From Clostridiales bacterium (lineage in GTDB: Bacteria; Bacillota; Clostridia; Oscillospirales; Oscillospiraceae), in assembly GCA_029010715.1 (NCBI GenBank), contig JAQXKZ010000010.1:1-64000 (forward strand): DNA of 64,000 nt. The letters are read 5' to 3'. Every line of letters starts with the position of its first letter. Positions within the stretch are counted from its first letter, which is position 1. Position numbers and translations under genes: made by a program. The notes under the pieces are model-generated. The model did no database searches, was not told where the DNA came from, and worked only from the letters and a program-made list of their open reading frames with translations. Positions 48,739 through 57,785 of this stretch are shown piece after piece.

Positions 48739-49338
48739 CTACTTTACCATCTGCTTCAGCACAGCCTTGATTATCTGCTCCGCCGTCATCGACGCCGTGT
48801 CAAGCTTTTTGAGCGCCGGCGCGATCTCCGCGCTCGTATATCCCAGAACTCCGAGCCCGGCGACGGCGTCATTTACCGCCGATGCCTCACTCAGGGCGCT
48901 GACCGGAGCAGCAGTCTGAATGTCGCTGCCGCCCATATCCTTGCTTATTTTGTCCTTCAGTTCCAGAATGACCCTCTGCGCTATTTTCTTTCCGATCCCC
49001 GGCGCAACGGTAAGCGCCTTCTCATCACCGCTCATAACGGCCAGCGCCAGGCCTTCCGGACTGTTGTGCGAGAGTATCGACATCGCCGCCTTCGGACCTA
49101 TGCCTGATACGGAGACGAGCATCTCATAGCACCTGCGTTCGCTCTTTGTCAGAAATCCGTATAGGTCGAAGTTATTCTCCCCTATCGACTCCGACACATA
49201 CAGCTTCACCCGGTCGCCCTTGTGCAGCGCCGCCGCCGCGCTCATCGTGATGCTTAATGCATAGCCTACGCCGCCGCAGTCGATAACCGCAAGGCCCGGT
49301 TCCAGCTCCGCAAGTTTACCTTCTATATGGTAGAACAT
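48739..49338 (-). CDS. ruvA: Holliday junction branch migration protein RuvA
   Basis: MFYHIEGKLAELEPGLAVIDCGGVGY..LVSVSGIGPKAAMSILS..GIGKKIAQRVILELKDK. Confidence 0.96.
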   Translation of the reverse strand: MFYHIEGKLAELEPGLAVIDCGGVGYALSITMSAAAALHKGDRVKLYVSESIGENNFDLYGFLTKSERRCYEMLVSVSGIGPKAAMSILSHNSPEGLALAVMSGDEKALTVAPGIGKKIAQRVILELKDKISKDMGGSDIQTAAPVSALSEASAVNDAVAGLGVLGYTSAEIAPALKKLDTASMTAEQIIKAVLKQMVK

Positions 49339-49835
49339 TCTTCCCGATCTCCTCTGTACAGAAGTGAGGTTTTGCTCCGCGCATGGCAGAGCGCCAGCGC
49401 CACGGCGTCCGCGGCGTCGTCCGGTTTGGGCGGAGCAGGCAGAGCGCAAATACGCTTGACCATGTCCATCACCTGGCTCTTTTCTGCCCGGCCGTAGCCC
49501 ACAACAGCCTGCTTGACCTGCAGCGGGGTGTACTCGTAGACCCTCACTCCGGCCTTCCGGCATGCCAGCAGGATAACGCCCCTTCCGTGCGCGACCGATA
49601 TGCCGGTCGTTGTATTTGTATTGAAAAACAGCTCCTCAATGGATACGGCGTCCGGTCCGAACATTTCCAGAAGGCCGCACATATCATCATATATCTGCTC
49701 CAGCCGGCTTGAGAGGCTTGTGTGAGCCGGCGTTGTAATAACTCCGCATTTTACGAGCCTGTGGCTGCGGCTGTCCGAATCCAGCACGCCGAAGCCTATT
49801 GTCGCTATGCCGGGGTCAATGCCCAATATCCGCAT
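49323..49835 (-). CDS. ruvC: Crossover junction endodeoxyribonuclease RuvC
   Basis: MRILGIDPGIATIGFGV, VSIEELFFNTNTTTG, YTPLQVKQAVVGYGRAEKSQV, DDAADAVALALCH. Confidence 0.97.
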   Translation of the reverse strand: MRILGIDPGIATIGFGVLDSDSRSHRLVKCGVITTPAHTSLSSRLEQIYDDMCGLLEMFGPDAVSIEELFFNTNTTTGISVAHGRGVILLACRKAGVRVYEYTPLQVKQAVVGYGRAEKSQVMDMVKRICALPAPPKPDDAADAVALALCHARSKTSLLYRGDREECSTI

Positions 49836-49888
49836 AATATCACGTCCTGTCTGGATTCTATCACAATTACAGGTATACCGCAACATAA

Positions 49889-49933
49889 AATACCGGTATG
49901 CCGGACGCGACAGGCGTCCGGCATACCGGTATT
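49889..49933 (-). terminator. Terminator downstream of xerD
   Basis: AATACCGGTATGCCGGACGC-GACAG-GCGTCCGGCATACCGGTATT, 20-bp perfect stem. Confidence 0.8.
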
Positions 49934-49949
49934 CTTCACGTAAGCCGCT

Positions 49950-50843
49950 TCATGCTCTCGGATGCGCCTTGTTGTACACATCCTTGAGCTGCTTCTTCAC
50001 GAGTTGCGCGTACATATGCGTTGAGGATATATCGGCGTGGCCGAGCATCTCCTGAATGGCATGGATATCCGCGCCGTTTTCCAGCAGATGCGCCGCAAAT
50101 GAATGGCGCAGGGTGTGCGGTGTTATGTCCTTCTCTATACCGGCCTTCTTCTGATAGTGCTTTACTATCTTCCAGAATCCCTGTCTGGACATACGCTCAC
50201 CGCTGACGTTGACAAACAGCGACTGCTCGTCCGGCATCAGTATCATCTGCGGCCTGACCAGCGTGATATAGTCGCTCAGCGCCTTCACTGCCGCCGGGTA
50301 CATCGGAATGAAGCGCTCCTTGTTGCGGCTGTGGCAGCGGATAACGCCCGCGCCCAGATTAACGTCTCCGATATTGAGGTCGATGAGCTCGGTTACCCTT
50401 ATGCCGGTCGCGTACAGAAGCTCCAGCATGGCTTTGTCTCTGTAGCCCTTCGGGTCTATGCACTCGGGCTGTTCCAGCAAAAGCTCGACTTCCTTGCTTG
50501 TAAGTATCTGCGGCAGCTTCTGGGTGCTCTTATCGGGGATAAGTCCCTGAGCGGGATTTACCGTTATGATCTGCTTTATGAAAAGATGGGCATAGAGGCA
50601 CTTTATTGACGCAATGGACCTGGACACCGTCGCTACCGATCTTCCCTCCGCCCTCAGCATCGCTATGTAGCCCTGAAGGTCGGCGCTCGTAGCGTCGGCA
50701 ATTCCGTTTTCCGAATGGCTGTCAAGATATTCCCCTAACTGTCTTATGTCCCTTAGATAGGAGCTGAGGGTGTTTGGCGATGCCTTTTTTTCATTTGTCA
50801 GATGCTTTTCGAAAAGCTCAATGCATTCCTGATTGGTCATCAA
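49950..50843 (-). CDS. xerD: Tyrosine recombinase XerD-like
   Basis: ATGIRVTELIDLNIGDV, CHSRNKERFIPM, TPHTLRHSFAAHLLENGADIHAIQEMLGHADISSTHMYAQL. Confidence 0.92.
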   Translation of the reverse strand: MMTNQECIELFEKHLTNEKKASPNTLSSYLRDIRQLGEYLDSHSENGIADATSADLQGYIAMLRAEGRSVATVSRSIASIKCLYAHLFIKQIITVNPAQGLIPDKSTQKLPQILTSKEVELLLEQPECIDPKGYRDKAMLELLYATGIRVTELIDLNIGDVNLGAGVIRCHSRNKERFIPMYPAAVKALSDYITLVRPQMILMPDEQSLFVNVSGERMSRQGFWKIVKHYQKKAGIEKDITPHTLRHSFAAHLLENGADIHAIQEMLGHADISSTHMYAQLVKKQLKDVYNKAHPRA

Positions 50844-50873
50844 ACGCCCCCCCTTTCACTGTAAAGATATCTA

Positions 50874-51365
50874 TTATGTGAAAATGTACCAGACCAGCAG
50901 CACAGCCGCCGCAGCGCCGGTAAACATTGTTATATACGAGTGCAGCCTTCGTTTTCCTGTGTATATACCCGCCGCGCTCATTGCATCCCTCGCCTCTGCC
51001 GCGCTTGTCATTCCGGCAGAGCAGAGGAAAAAATGCAGCGGCACGGTGAGCATAAGAAGCAGCGTCCTGCGTATCGTGCCGTCCAGCTGCATAGCGTATT
51101 CCGCCGCCGCGAGATGCGCCTCGTAAGCCGCAGCAGCACCGAACAGCAGCGAACCGAGCGGCAGACCCGGCAAAGCCTGCAGTGAGCCGCACATTGCCGC
51201 CTCCAGTACAAGCAGCATGGCTATCATAAGCCATGGCAGCTCGTCTCTGAGCTCCGCCGTCCTTAAAAGCGGTATCAGATACAGCAGCGTGAGAAGCGAA
51301 CCGCACATAAATGTGAAGAGAAGCGTCATCGTGTATCTTTCGTGATGTCTTTTTTCATCCATCAT
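50874..51365 (-). CDS. Hypothetical multi-spanning membrane protein
   Basis: About four hydrophobic helices; minus-strand TTGACA-N17-TAATTT upstream. Confidence 0.6.
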   Translation of the reverse strand: MMDEKRHHERYTMTLLFTFMCGSLLTLLYLIPLLRTAELRDELPWLMIAMLLVLEAAMCGSLQALPGLPLGSLLFGAAAAYEAHLAAAEYAMQLDGTIRRTLLLMLTVPLHFFLCSAGMTSAAEARDAMSAAGIYTGKRRLHSYITMFTGAAAAVLLVWYIFT

Positions 51366-51629
51366 TTCCCCATTTTGTAACTCAATAGAATAATTTCACG
51401 ATTGACATAACTGACTTCGGTAACAATATATTACAAACTCACAAAATAATCAAGTACCTTTTCAAAAAAAATTAAAATTTTTTCCCGTTTATGTCAACTC
51501 TTGTTACATTTTTATTTCCATTCCGATAGAGAAATGCGCCATATTGCCTTTTATGCCCGGCGATTATGTCACCGTCTGCCGTTAAAAGTCTGTACACCCG
51601 GTTTTATATCAGTTTCGGCAGCCCTCCTG

Positions 51630-52058
51630 TCAAGTCTTAATCCTCCGGGTGGGAATACGCTTTTTTGCTTTCTTTTTCCGCGCGCCGCCAAAGATAACGG
51701 CCCCCGCAAGGCAGCCCGCGAAGCTGAAGCTGACGACACTGAGCACGGATGACGGATCCATATCCGCGCCGTTTATTACAAAGCCCACCGTGAGCAGTGC
51801 GACCACGAGTACGGCGGCGGTGAGTGCCGCGGTATAGAGCGCTCCTTCGCTGCGCCTGGCTGACGCCGCCGCACCCGCCGCGACTGCGGTCAGAAAGCTG
51901 AGCGCGGAGCTGATATAGCCCAGCGTCCCCTCCCCGCACATCAAACCGTTAACTGTAAAAGACGCTGCCGTCAGCAGAACCAGCGCGCATATAAACCACG
52001 CAAGCGCCGCACGCAGTATAAAGCTTCCGTCATAAAAGCCGCGCTTTTGTGACGACAT
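51630..52058 (-). CDS. TIGR04086-like small membrane protein
   Basis: MSSQKRGFYDGSFILRAALAWFICALVLL; four TM helices; next to yajC as often seen in Clostridia. Confidence 0.75.
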   Translation of the reverse strand: MSSQKRGFYDGSFILRAALAWFICALVLLTAASFTVNGLMCGEGTLGYISSALSFLTAVAAGAAASARRSEGALYTAALTAAVLVVALLTVGFVINGADMDPSSVLSVVSFSFAGCLAGAVIFGGARKKKAKKRIPTRRIKT

Positions 52059-52063
52059 ATAAA

Positions 52064-52112
52064 ACACCCCCTGATCAATAAGATTCTCTACATCTTATTA
52101 ATCAGGGGGTGT
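52064..52112 (-). promoter_or_regulatory. Hairpin (terminator/attenuator) that sequesters the Shine-Dalgarno of the downstream gene
   Basis: Minus: ACACCCCCTGATTAATAAGAT-GTAGAGA-ATCTTATTGATCAGGGGGTGTTTTATATG; SD-like AGGGGG lies in the 3' arm, 8 nt before ATG. Confidence 0.65.
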
Positions 52113-52130
52113 AATGATTCAGGATGAAAT

Positions 52131-52475
52131 TTATTTTTTCTTCTTGCCGCGGGCGGCGCGTGCCTCTGCCTCTGCGGCTTCCATCTTACCGGTGGTGGAA
52201 ATGCCCCACTTCTTGATCTGGATACGGACTCTGTCCTCACCGGTCTCAAAAGTCACTGTGTCCTCAGTCACCTGAACGATCTTGCCGGTCATGCCGCCTA
52301 TGGTGGTGATCTCGTCACCGAGGCTCAGGGAGCTGCGCATCTCCTCGGTCTTTTTCTTCTTCTTGTTTTCGGGACGGATAAAGAAGAAGTAAAAGACGGC
52401 GATCATAAGGCAGATCATAAGAAGAGAAGAACTTCCTGCTCCTGCAGAAGAACCGGACGAAAGGAATAGAATCAT
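52131..52475 (-). CDS. yajC: Preprotein translocase subunit YajC
   Basis: LLMICLMIAVFYFFFIRPENKKKKKTEEMRSSLSLGDEITTIGGMTGKIVQV. Confidence 0.95.
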   Translation of the reverse strand: MILFLSSGSSAGAGSSSLLMICLMIAVFYFFFIRPENKKKKKTEEMRSSLSLGDEITTIGGMTGKIVQVTEDTVTFETGEDRVRIQIKKWGISTTGKMEAAEAEARAARGKKKK

Positions 52476-52541
52476 ACTGGGTTTACCTCCGAAAATAATA
52501 TGGCTACATTATATATGTTAGTTCGCTGAATTTCAAGATAC

Positions 52542-53672
52542 TTAGATGCGTTTATCCAGAATTTCTGTGTATTTGTTTCTGAATCCTCCAAAGTTTCCGG
52601 TGTCAAGGCTGTCGCGGATGCGCTGCATCAGGCTGTTGTAGAAGTAAAGATTGTGCATGACCGCGAAGCGCATGGCCAGCATTTCCTCCGCCTTGAACAG
52701 ATGACGTAAATACGCCCGGGAATAGCGGCGGCATACCTGGCAGCCGCACTCCGGATCTACCGGCAGGCTGTCGCGGGCATATTTCTCGTTTTTGATGTTG
52801 ATAATGCCGCCCCATGTAAACAGATGTCCGTGGCGTCCGTTTCGCGCCGGCATGACACAGTCAAAGAAATCCACGCCTCTGTACACGCTCTCAATAATGT
52901 TCACCGGTGTCCCAACGCCCATAAGGTAGCGCGGCTTGTCCTTTGGCATGTGTTCCTCGACCGCCTCTATGGTGTCGTACATTTCCTGATGGGTCTCACC
53001 CACCGCAAGTCCGCCTATTGCGTATCCCGGCAGTTCAAGTTCCGCTATCTTCTTCATGTGCTCTATGCGGATATCCTTGAATACCGTGCCCTGATTGATG
53101 CCGAAGAGCATCTGCCCGGGGTTGACGGCGTCGTCCATGGAATTGTATTCCGCAAGCGCCGCCTTGCAGCGCTCCAGCCACCGGTACGTTCTGTCGCATG
53201 AGCGCTGTACATACTCGCGCGGCGACGGGATCTTTATGCATTCGTCGAAAGCCATCGCTATGTCCGAGCCGAGATTGGCCTGTATGCGCATGCTCTCCTC
53301 AGGTCCCATGAATATATGCCGGCCGTCGACATGAGAATTGAACTTGACGCCCTCTTCCGTTATCTTGCGCAGCTTTGCCAGCGAAAAGATCTGGAAGCCG
53401 CCGCTGTCGGTGAGGATAGGTCCTTCCCAGGTCATGAACTTATGCAGGCCGCCCATGTCCTTCACAAGACCGTCGCCCGGTCTGACATGCAGATGATAGG
53501 TGTTTGAAAGCTCTATCTGGCATCCGATGTTTTTGAGGTCCGCTGCCGACAGCGCGCCTTTTATCGCTCCCTGAGTTCCGACGTTCATGAACACCGGGGT
53601 CTGCACCGTGCCGTGAGGCGTTGTAAACTCACCGCGCCTCGCGCGGCCCTCCTGCTTTATAAGCCTGTACAC
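52542..53672 (-). CDS. tgt: tRNA-guanine transglycosylase
   Basis: MNVGTQGAIKGAL, TDSGGFQIFSLAKLRKITEEGVKF, PRYLMGVGTPVNIIESV, CGCQVCRRYSRAYLRHL. Confidence 0.98.
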   Translation of the reverse strand: MYRLIKQEGRARRGEFTTPHGTVQTPVFMNVGTQGAIKGALSAADLKNIGCQIELSNTYHLHVRPGDGLVKDMGGLHKFMTWEGPILTDSGGFQIFSLAKLRKITEEGVKFNSHVDGRHIFMGPEESMRIQANLGSDIAMAFDECIKIPSPREYVQRSCDRTYRWLERCKAALAEYNSMDDAVNPGQMLFGINQGTVFKDIRIEHMKKIAELELPGYAIGGLAVGETHQEMYDTIEAVEEHMPKDKPRYLMGVGTPVNIIESVYRGVDFFDCVMPARNGRHGHLFTWGGIINIKNEKYARDSLPVDPECGCQVCRRYSRAYLRHLFKAEEMLAMRFAVMHNLYFYNSLMQRIRDSLDTGNFGGFRNKYTEILDKRI

Positions 53673-53687
53673 TGCGGCACCTCCGTG

Positions 53688-54710
53688 TTAAATAATCAGC
53701 ATCGCGTCGCCGAACGAGAAAAATCTGTAGCGCTCCCGTACGGCGACCCTGTATGCATTCATGATTTGTCCGCGTCCCGCGAGAGCCGAAACGAGCATGA
53801 TAAGCGTGCTCTCCGGCAGATGGAAATTTGTCACCAGCCCGTCGACGCATTTAAAGCGGTAACCGGGATATATAAATATGTTCGTCCAACCGGAGCGCGC
53901 TTCGAGAATGCCTTCGTCCGTGGTGAAGCTTTCAAGCGTTCTGCATGAAGTTGTCCCGACGGCAATGACGCGGCCTCCGTTTTTCCGTGTCTCGTTTACC
54001 GTCTTTGCCGTCTCTTCCGGCACGATGCAGAATTCCGAGTGCATCTCGTGCTCCTCGATGTCATCCTCCTTTACCGGGCGGAATGTTCCGAGTCCCACGT
54101 GCAGCGTCAGATAGCATACCCTGACACCCTTTGCCGCAATTTCCCCGAGCAGCTCCTTTGTGAAATGCAGTCCGGCAGTCGGCGCTGCGGCGCTCCCCGG
54201 CTCTCTGGAATAAACCGTCTGATAGCGTTCGGAGTCCTGCAGCTCCTCCTTGATATACGGCGGCAGAGGCATCTTGCCCAGACGGTCCAGGACCTCCAGA
54301 AATATCCCTTCATAATCGAATTTCACTATACGGTTGCCGCCTTCGACGACGTCCTCGACCACTGCGGTCAGTTCGCCGTCGCCGAAGCTGATCGCGGTAC
54401 CGGGCTTCGTCTTGCGCCCCGGACGGCTCAGGCACTCCCAGCGTCCCTCACCCAAATCGCGCAGCAGCACAAGCTCCACGCTCCCGCCTGTGCTGCGTGA
54501 GCCGATAAGCCTTGCCGGCAGGACACGCGAGTCGTTCAGTACGAGACAGTCTCCCTCCTTCAAATACTCCGGAAGGTCATAAAAATGACGGTGCTCTATG
54601 CTTCCGCTCATCTTGTCCAGATGCAGCAGTCTGGAGCCGTCGCGGCGCTCAAGCGGCGTCTGCGCTATCAGCTCCTCCGGCAGGTCAAAATAAAAATCAG
54701 ATTTCTTCAA
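53688..54710 (-). CDS. queA: S-adenosylmethionine:tRNA ribosyltransferase-isomerase
   Basis: [68 protein letters not shown]. Confidence 0.98.
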   Translation of the reverse strand: MKKSDFYFDLPEELIAQTPLERRDGSRLLHLDKMSGSIEHRHFYDLPEYLKEGDCLVLNDSRVLPARLIGSRSTGGSVELVLLRDLGEGRWECLSRPGRKTKPGTAISFGDGELTAVVEDVVEGGNRIVKFDYEGIFLEVLDRLGKMPLPPYIKEELQDSERYQTVYSREPGSAAAPTAGLHFTKELLGEIAAKGVRVCYLTLHVGLGTFRPVKEDDIEEHEMHSEFCIVPEETAKTVNETRKNGGRVIAVGTTSCRTLESFTTDEGILEARSGWTNIFIYPGYRFKCVDGLVTNFHLPESTLIMLVSALAGRGQIMNAYRVAVRERYRFFSFGDAMLII

Positions 54711-54872
54711 TTCTTTCTCCCGCTATATTAAATAATTATACTTTAAATTTCAATTTATAAGAGTCAGCGCGCTCATTATAGCAGAGCGCCGCATCTTTTT
54801 CAACGAACTGTGTAATATTGATGCTTGTGTGTTAATAAATTGTGTGGTGAAATCTTCTGTTTGGAGGCTATT

Positions 54873-55763
54873 ATGGTTAAAACACCTGTCTTTAAAGGTT
54901 CCTGCACTGCGATAGTAACACCCTTCAACGAGCATGGAGTCGACTACGAGCGTCTCAGGAAGAATATAGAGTTCCAGTACGAAAACGGTACCTCCGCTCT
55001 GGTCGTGTGCGGTACTACCGGAGAAAACGCGACGCATACCCCCAATGAGCACGACGAGCTTGTGCGTGTCGCGGTGCGTGAAAGCAAGGGCCGTATGAAG
55101 ATAATTGCCGGCATCGGCAGCAACAATACCGAAAGTGCGCTGCGGGCCGCCGAAAATGCCAGATATTCCGGTGCCGACGCCGTACTCATGGTAACTCCGT
55201 ATTACAACAAATCGACGCAGAAAGGTCTCATCGAGCACTTCAGCTATGTGGCCGACCGGGTCGATATCCCCATGATCGTCTACAATGTCCCTGGCCGTAC
55301 AGGCATCGGCGTCACCGCCGAGACCTGCAGGGCGCTGTCACAGCATCCTAATATAAACGGCATAAAGGAGGCCTCCGGAGACATAGCTCTGGCGGCCAAA
55401 ATCCGAAGCCTCTGCGGCAATGATCTATACATATGGAGCGGGAACGACGACTGTACCGTGCCGCTCATGTCCCTCGGCGCCCTTGGCGTTATCTCAGTCG
55501 CAAGCAACATCGTCCCCGGAACCGTCGCCAAACTCTGCACCCTCTGCCTCAACGGCAGCTTTGCCGAGGCGACCGAGCTTTACGCCAAATACGCCGGACT
55601 GTTTTCGACCCTGTTCGTTGAGACAAACCCCATCCCTGTGAAGGCGGCAATGAAGCTGATGGGCATGGACAGCGGCATACTTCGTCTGCCGCTGACTGAC
55701 ATAAGCCCAGAGAATCTTATAAGACTCACTGAAGAAATGCGCGGCGTCGGCATAAGCGTCTGA
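54873..55763 (+). CDS. dapA: 4-hydroxy-tetrahydrodipicolinate synthase
   Basis: KGSCTAIVTPFNEHGVDYERL, VVCGTTGENATHTPNEH, YNVPGRTGIGVTAET, GIKEASGDIAL. Confidence 0.95.
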   Translation: MVKTPVFKGSCTAIVTPFNEHGVDYERLRKNIEFQYENGTSALVVCGTTGENATHTPNEHDELVRVAVRESKGRMKIIAGIGSNNTESALRAAENARYSGADAVLMVTPYYNKSTQKGLIEHFSYVADRVDIPMIVYNVPGRTGIGVTAETCRALSQHPNINGIKEASGDIALAAKIRSLCGNDLYIWSGNDDCTVPLMSLGALGVISVASNIVPGTVAKLCTLCLNGSFAEATELYAKYAGLFSTLFVETNPIPVKAAMKLMGMDSGILRLPLTDISPENLIRLTEEMRGVGISV

Positions 55764-55765
55764 GC

Positions 55766-56395
55766 CTAGAGCACTGTGCGCGTAAGCTCGATCTCCGTGT
55801 CATCCGCGTATGAGGAAAGAGCGAGCACATAGCCGTCAAGGTCCGCGCAGAATACACGGCAGCCCGGATCCTCCTTAATGTGTGGCAGTCCGCCCGGCTC
55901 CTGTACCGTGAACGATCCCAGCGGGGTGTTCATCCCCGTACCGAGCAGCTTGATATAGCTCTCCTTGACCGCCCATGTGCGCGTAAAACACAGCGCCTTA
56001 TCCGCCGCATCTTCGATCGCGGCGGATTCTTCTTCGGTAAAAAAGCGCCGGACAAGCTCCGGCCTGTATGCGCCGCATAGCTGTATGTCTATTCCTACAG
56101 GCGCGTCGCTCACGGCGCAAACGGCAAACGTACCGGAGTGAGAGAGGTTAAAATGCGGCCATCCTCCGTCCAGCGCAGGCTTTCCCCACTTTCCGGCTGT
56201 AATTTTCAGCGGAAGCCCGACTTCCGGAAATACGGTGCCTATCGCCCGTGCCAGCAGCAGCTCCGCGCCTATGCACAGCCTGCGCTTTTGTGCCGGCTGC
56301 AGTCTGCTGAGCTTTTTCATCCGGTAGTCCGACAGGCTGTACATGCCGGCGTCGTCGGAAATCCCGCTGACGTCGGCATAGAATATCTTAACCAT
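55766..56395 (-). CDS. 4'-phosphopantetheinyl transferase (Sfp-type)
   Basis: FNLSHSGTFAVCAVSDAPVGIDIQLC, FTRTWAVKESYIKLLGTGM. Confidence 0.9.
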   Translation of the reverse strand: MVKIFYADVSGISDDAGMYSLSDYRMKKLSRLQPAQKRRLCIGAELLLARAIGTVFPEVGLPLKITAGKWGKPALDGGWPHFNLSHSGTFAVCAVSDAPVGIDIQLCGAYRPELVRRFFTEEESAAIEDAADKALCFTRTWAVKESYIKLLGTGMNTPLGSFTVQEPGGLPHIKEDPGCRVFCADLDGYVLALSSYADDTEIELTRTVL

Positions 56396-56937
56396 CAGGC
56401 TCTCATGGCGTCTATGGTCCTGCCGATAAGCTCGCTGAGATCCATACCGAGCATTTCAGCGCCGCGGCGTATAACGTCGCGTGAGCAGCCGGCGGCAAAC
56501 TTCTTATCTTTGAACTTTTTCATTACGGACTTCACTTCCATATCCGTCATGCCGGTTGGCCGCATCAGTGCTGCCGCTCCTATAAGTCCGGTGAGCTCGT
56601 CGGTCGCAAACAGTACCTTTTCCATGTACCTGACCGGCTCCACGTCTATGCATATGCCGTAACCGTGGCTTATGACAGCGTGTATCATCTCCTCGTCTAT
56701 ATCCAGTTCATGCAGGATCTCATTTGCCTTTACGCAGTGCTGCTCCGGATAAAGCTCGAAGTCAATGTCGTGCAGCATACCGACTGCCTTCCAGAACTCG
56801 GTATTCTCCGGGTCGTATTCCTTTGCAAACTCACCCATGACCTTTGACACGGTCTCCGCGTGCTGCAGATGGAACGGCTCCTTATTATAACGCGCAAGCA
56901 GCTCGCGCGCCTGGTCAACGTCGGGAATGTAGCTCAT
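56395..56937 (-). CDS. HD-domain phosphohydrolase
   Basis: LQHAETVSKVMGEFA, VGMLHDIDFELYPEQH, VISHGYGI. Confidence 0.85.
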   Translation of the reverse strand: MSYIPDVDQARELLARYNKEPFHLQHAETVSKVMGEFAKEYDPENTEFWKAVGMLHDIDFELYPEQHCVKANEILHELDIDEEMIHAVISHGYGICIDVEPVRYMEKVLFATDELTGLIGAAALMRPTGMTDMEVKSVMKKFKDKKFAAGCSRDVIRRGAEMLGMDLSELIGRTIDAMRA

Positions 56938-57060
56938 ATGTATATCCTCCTCTTTACCGCCGGTGTTTATACAGCTCACACATGTCCGCGGCTTTTCCTG
57001 CGGGCTCCTGTAAACTGAGTGTTATTTATAATAATACCGCGTTTGGGTATATTCAAGCTA

Positions 57061-57102
57061 AAAATGTAAAAGGACCGCAAAATTGCGGTCCTTTTACATT
57101 TT
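57061..57102. terminator. Terminator
   Basis: AAAATGTAAAAGGACCGCAA-AA-TTGCGGTCCTTTTACATTTT. Confidence 0.88.
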
Positions 57103-57112
57103 ATCCTGCCGT

Positions 57113-57409
57113 TTACGCTCCTGCGCCGGCGCTCTGCGCCGGGGATTCTGCCGGAGCTCCGCTCGCTGCGGTCCCACCGTTGTCCACGCCTGCGCTGGTC
57201 TCAGGTACTGCCGTGTTCACACCGCCGGCCTCGCCTGTAGGCGCGGTCGAGGGCGCTGCCGAAACGCCGGCAGAGGGCATGATGCTGGGCAGCACAGTGT
57301 GTGTCGGAGAGGTGTTTATTCCGCTGTTATCCACGGTTCCGCTGCCGCAGCCGCTGAGCATGGCCGCCATAAGCAGGACGGCGATCAGATATACAAAAGA
57401 CCTTTTCAT
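57113..57409 (-). CDS. Short A/G/P/T-rich lipoprotein of unknown function
   Basis: MKRSFVYLIAVLLMAAMLSGCGSG lipobox; low-complexity tail. Confidence 0.7.
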   Translation of the reverse strand: MKRSFVYLIAVLLMAAMLSGCGSGTVDNSGINTSPTHTVLPSIMPSAGVSAAPSTAPTGEAGGVNTAVPETSAGVDNGGTAASGAPAESPAQSAGAGA

Positions 57410-57500
57410 ATCTATCCTCCTTAATTTATAACGCCCTTATTATCTGCGGCTTCTGAATTTTTATGTATGCCGGATTTCATAAATTTCGATTTTTATATAC

Positions 57501-57643
57501 TTGTTTGCTATGCAAAAGCATAGCAAACAACAAGACGCGCCATTTTCCCGCCCCTTTGGGGCAAGCGAAAATGATGCGCAAAAACTTCATGCGCTCCGGC
57601 TTTTGCCCATGATCGTGGCGCGCAATCCTGCGCATGAAGTTTT
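57501..57643. other. Structured intergenic element (three consecutive inverted repeats)
   Basis: TTGTTTGCTATGC-AAAA-GCATAGCAAACAA; CATTTTC..CCCC-TTT-GGGG..GAAAATG; AAAACTTCATGCGC-N35-GCGCATGAAGTTTT. Confidence 0.65.
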
Positions 57644-57690
57644 ACGCCGCGGTATACTTCGTTTCTCCTCCTGCCATTAGCGATTTCAGT

Positions 57691-57732
57691 AAATCAGCCT
57701 CGGGCCGTCGTGGAACGGCCCGAGGCTGATTT
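57691..57732 (-). terminator. Terminator downstream of gldA-like gene
   Basis: AAATCAGCCTCGGGCCGT...ACGGCCCGAGGCTGATTT. Confidence 0.8.
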
Positions 57733-57785
57733 ATATCAAAATCCGGATTTTTTAAATTTCGCCTCCGCTTATCCTTTTCGGAGGC

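Noticed and set aside
49950-50843. XerD-like gene as part of a mobile element
   Set aside because: Housekeeping context next to ruvCAB and complete catalytic residues; no flanking repeats or cargo.
54711-54872. Lysine riboswitch upstream of dapA
   Set aside because: The spacer is short and overlaps the queA promoter region; no lysine-riboswitch-like architecture could be recognised.
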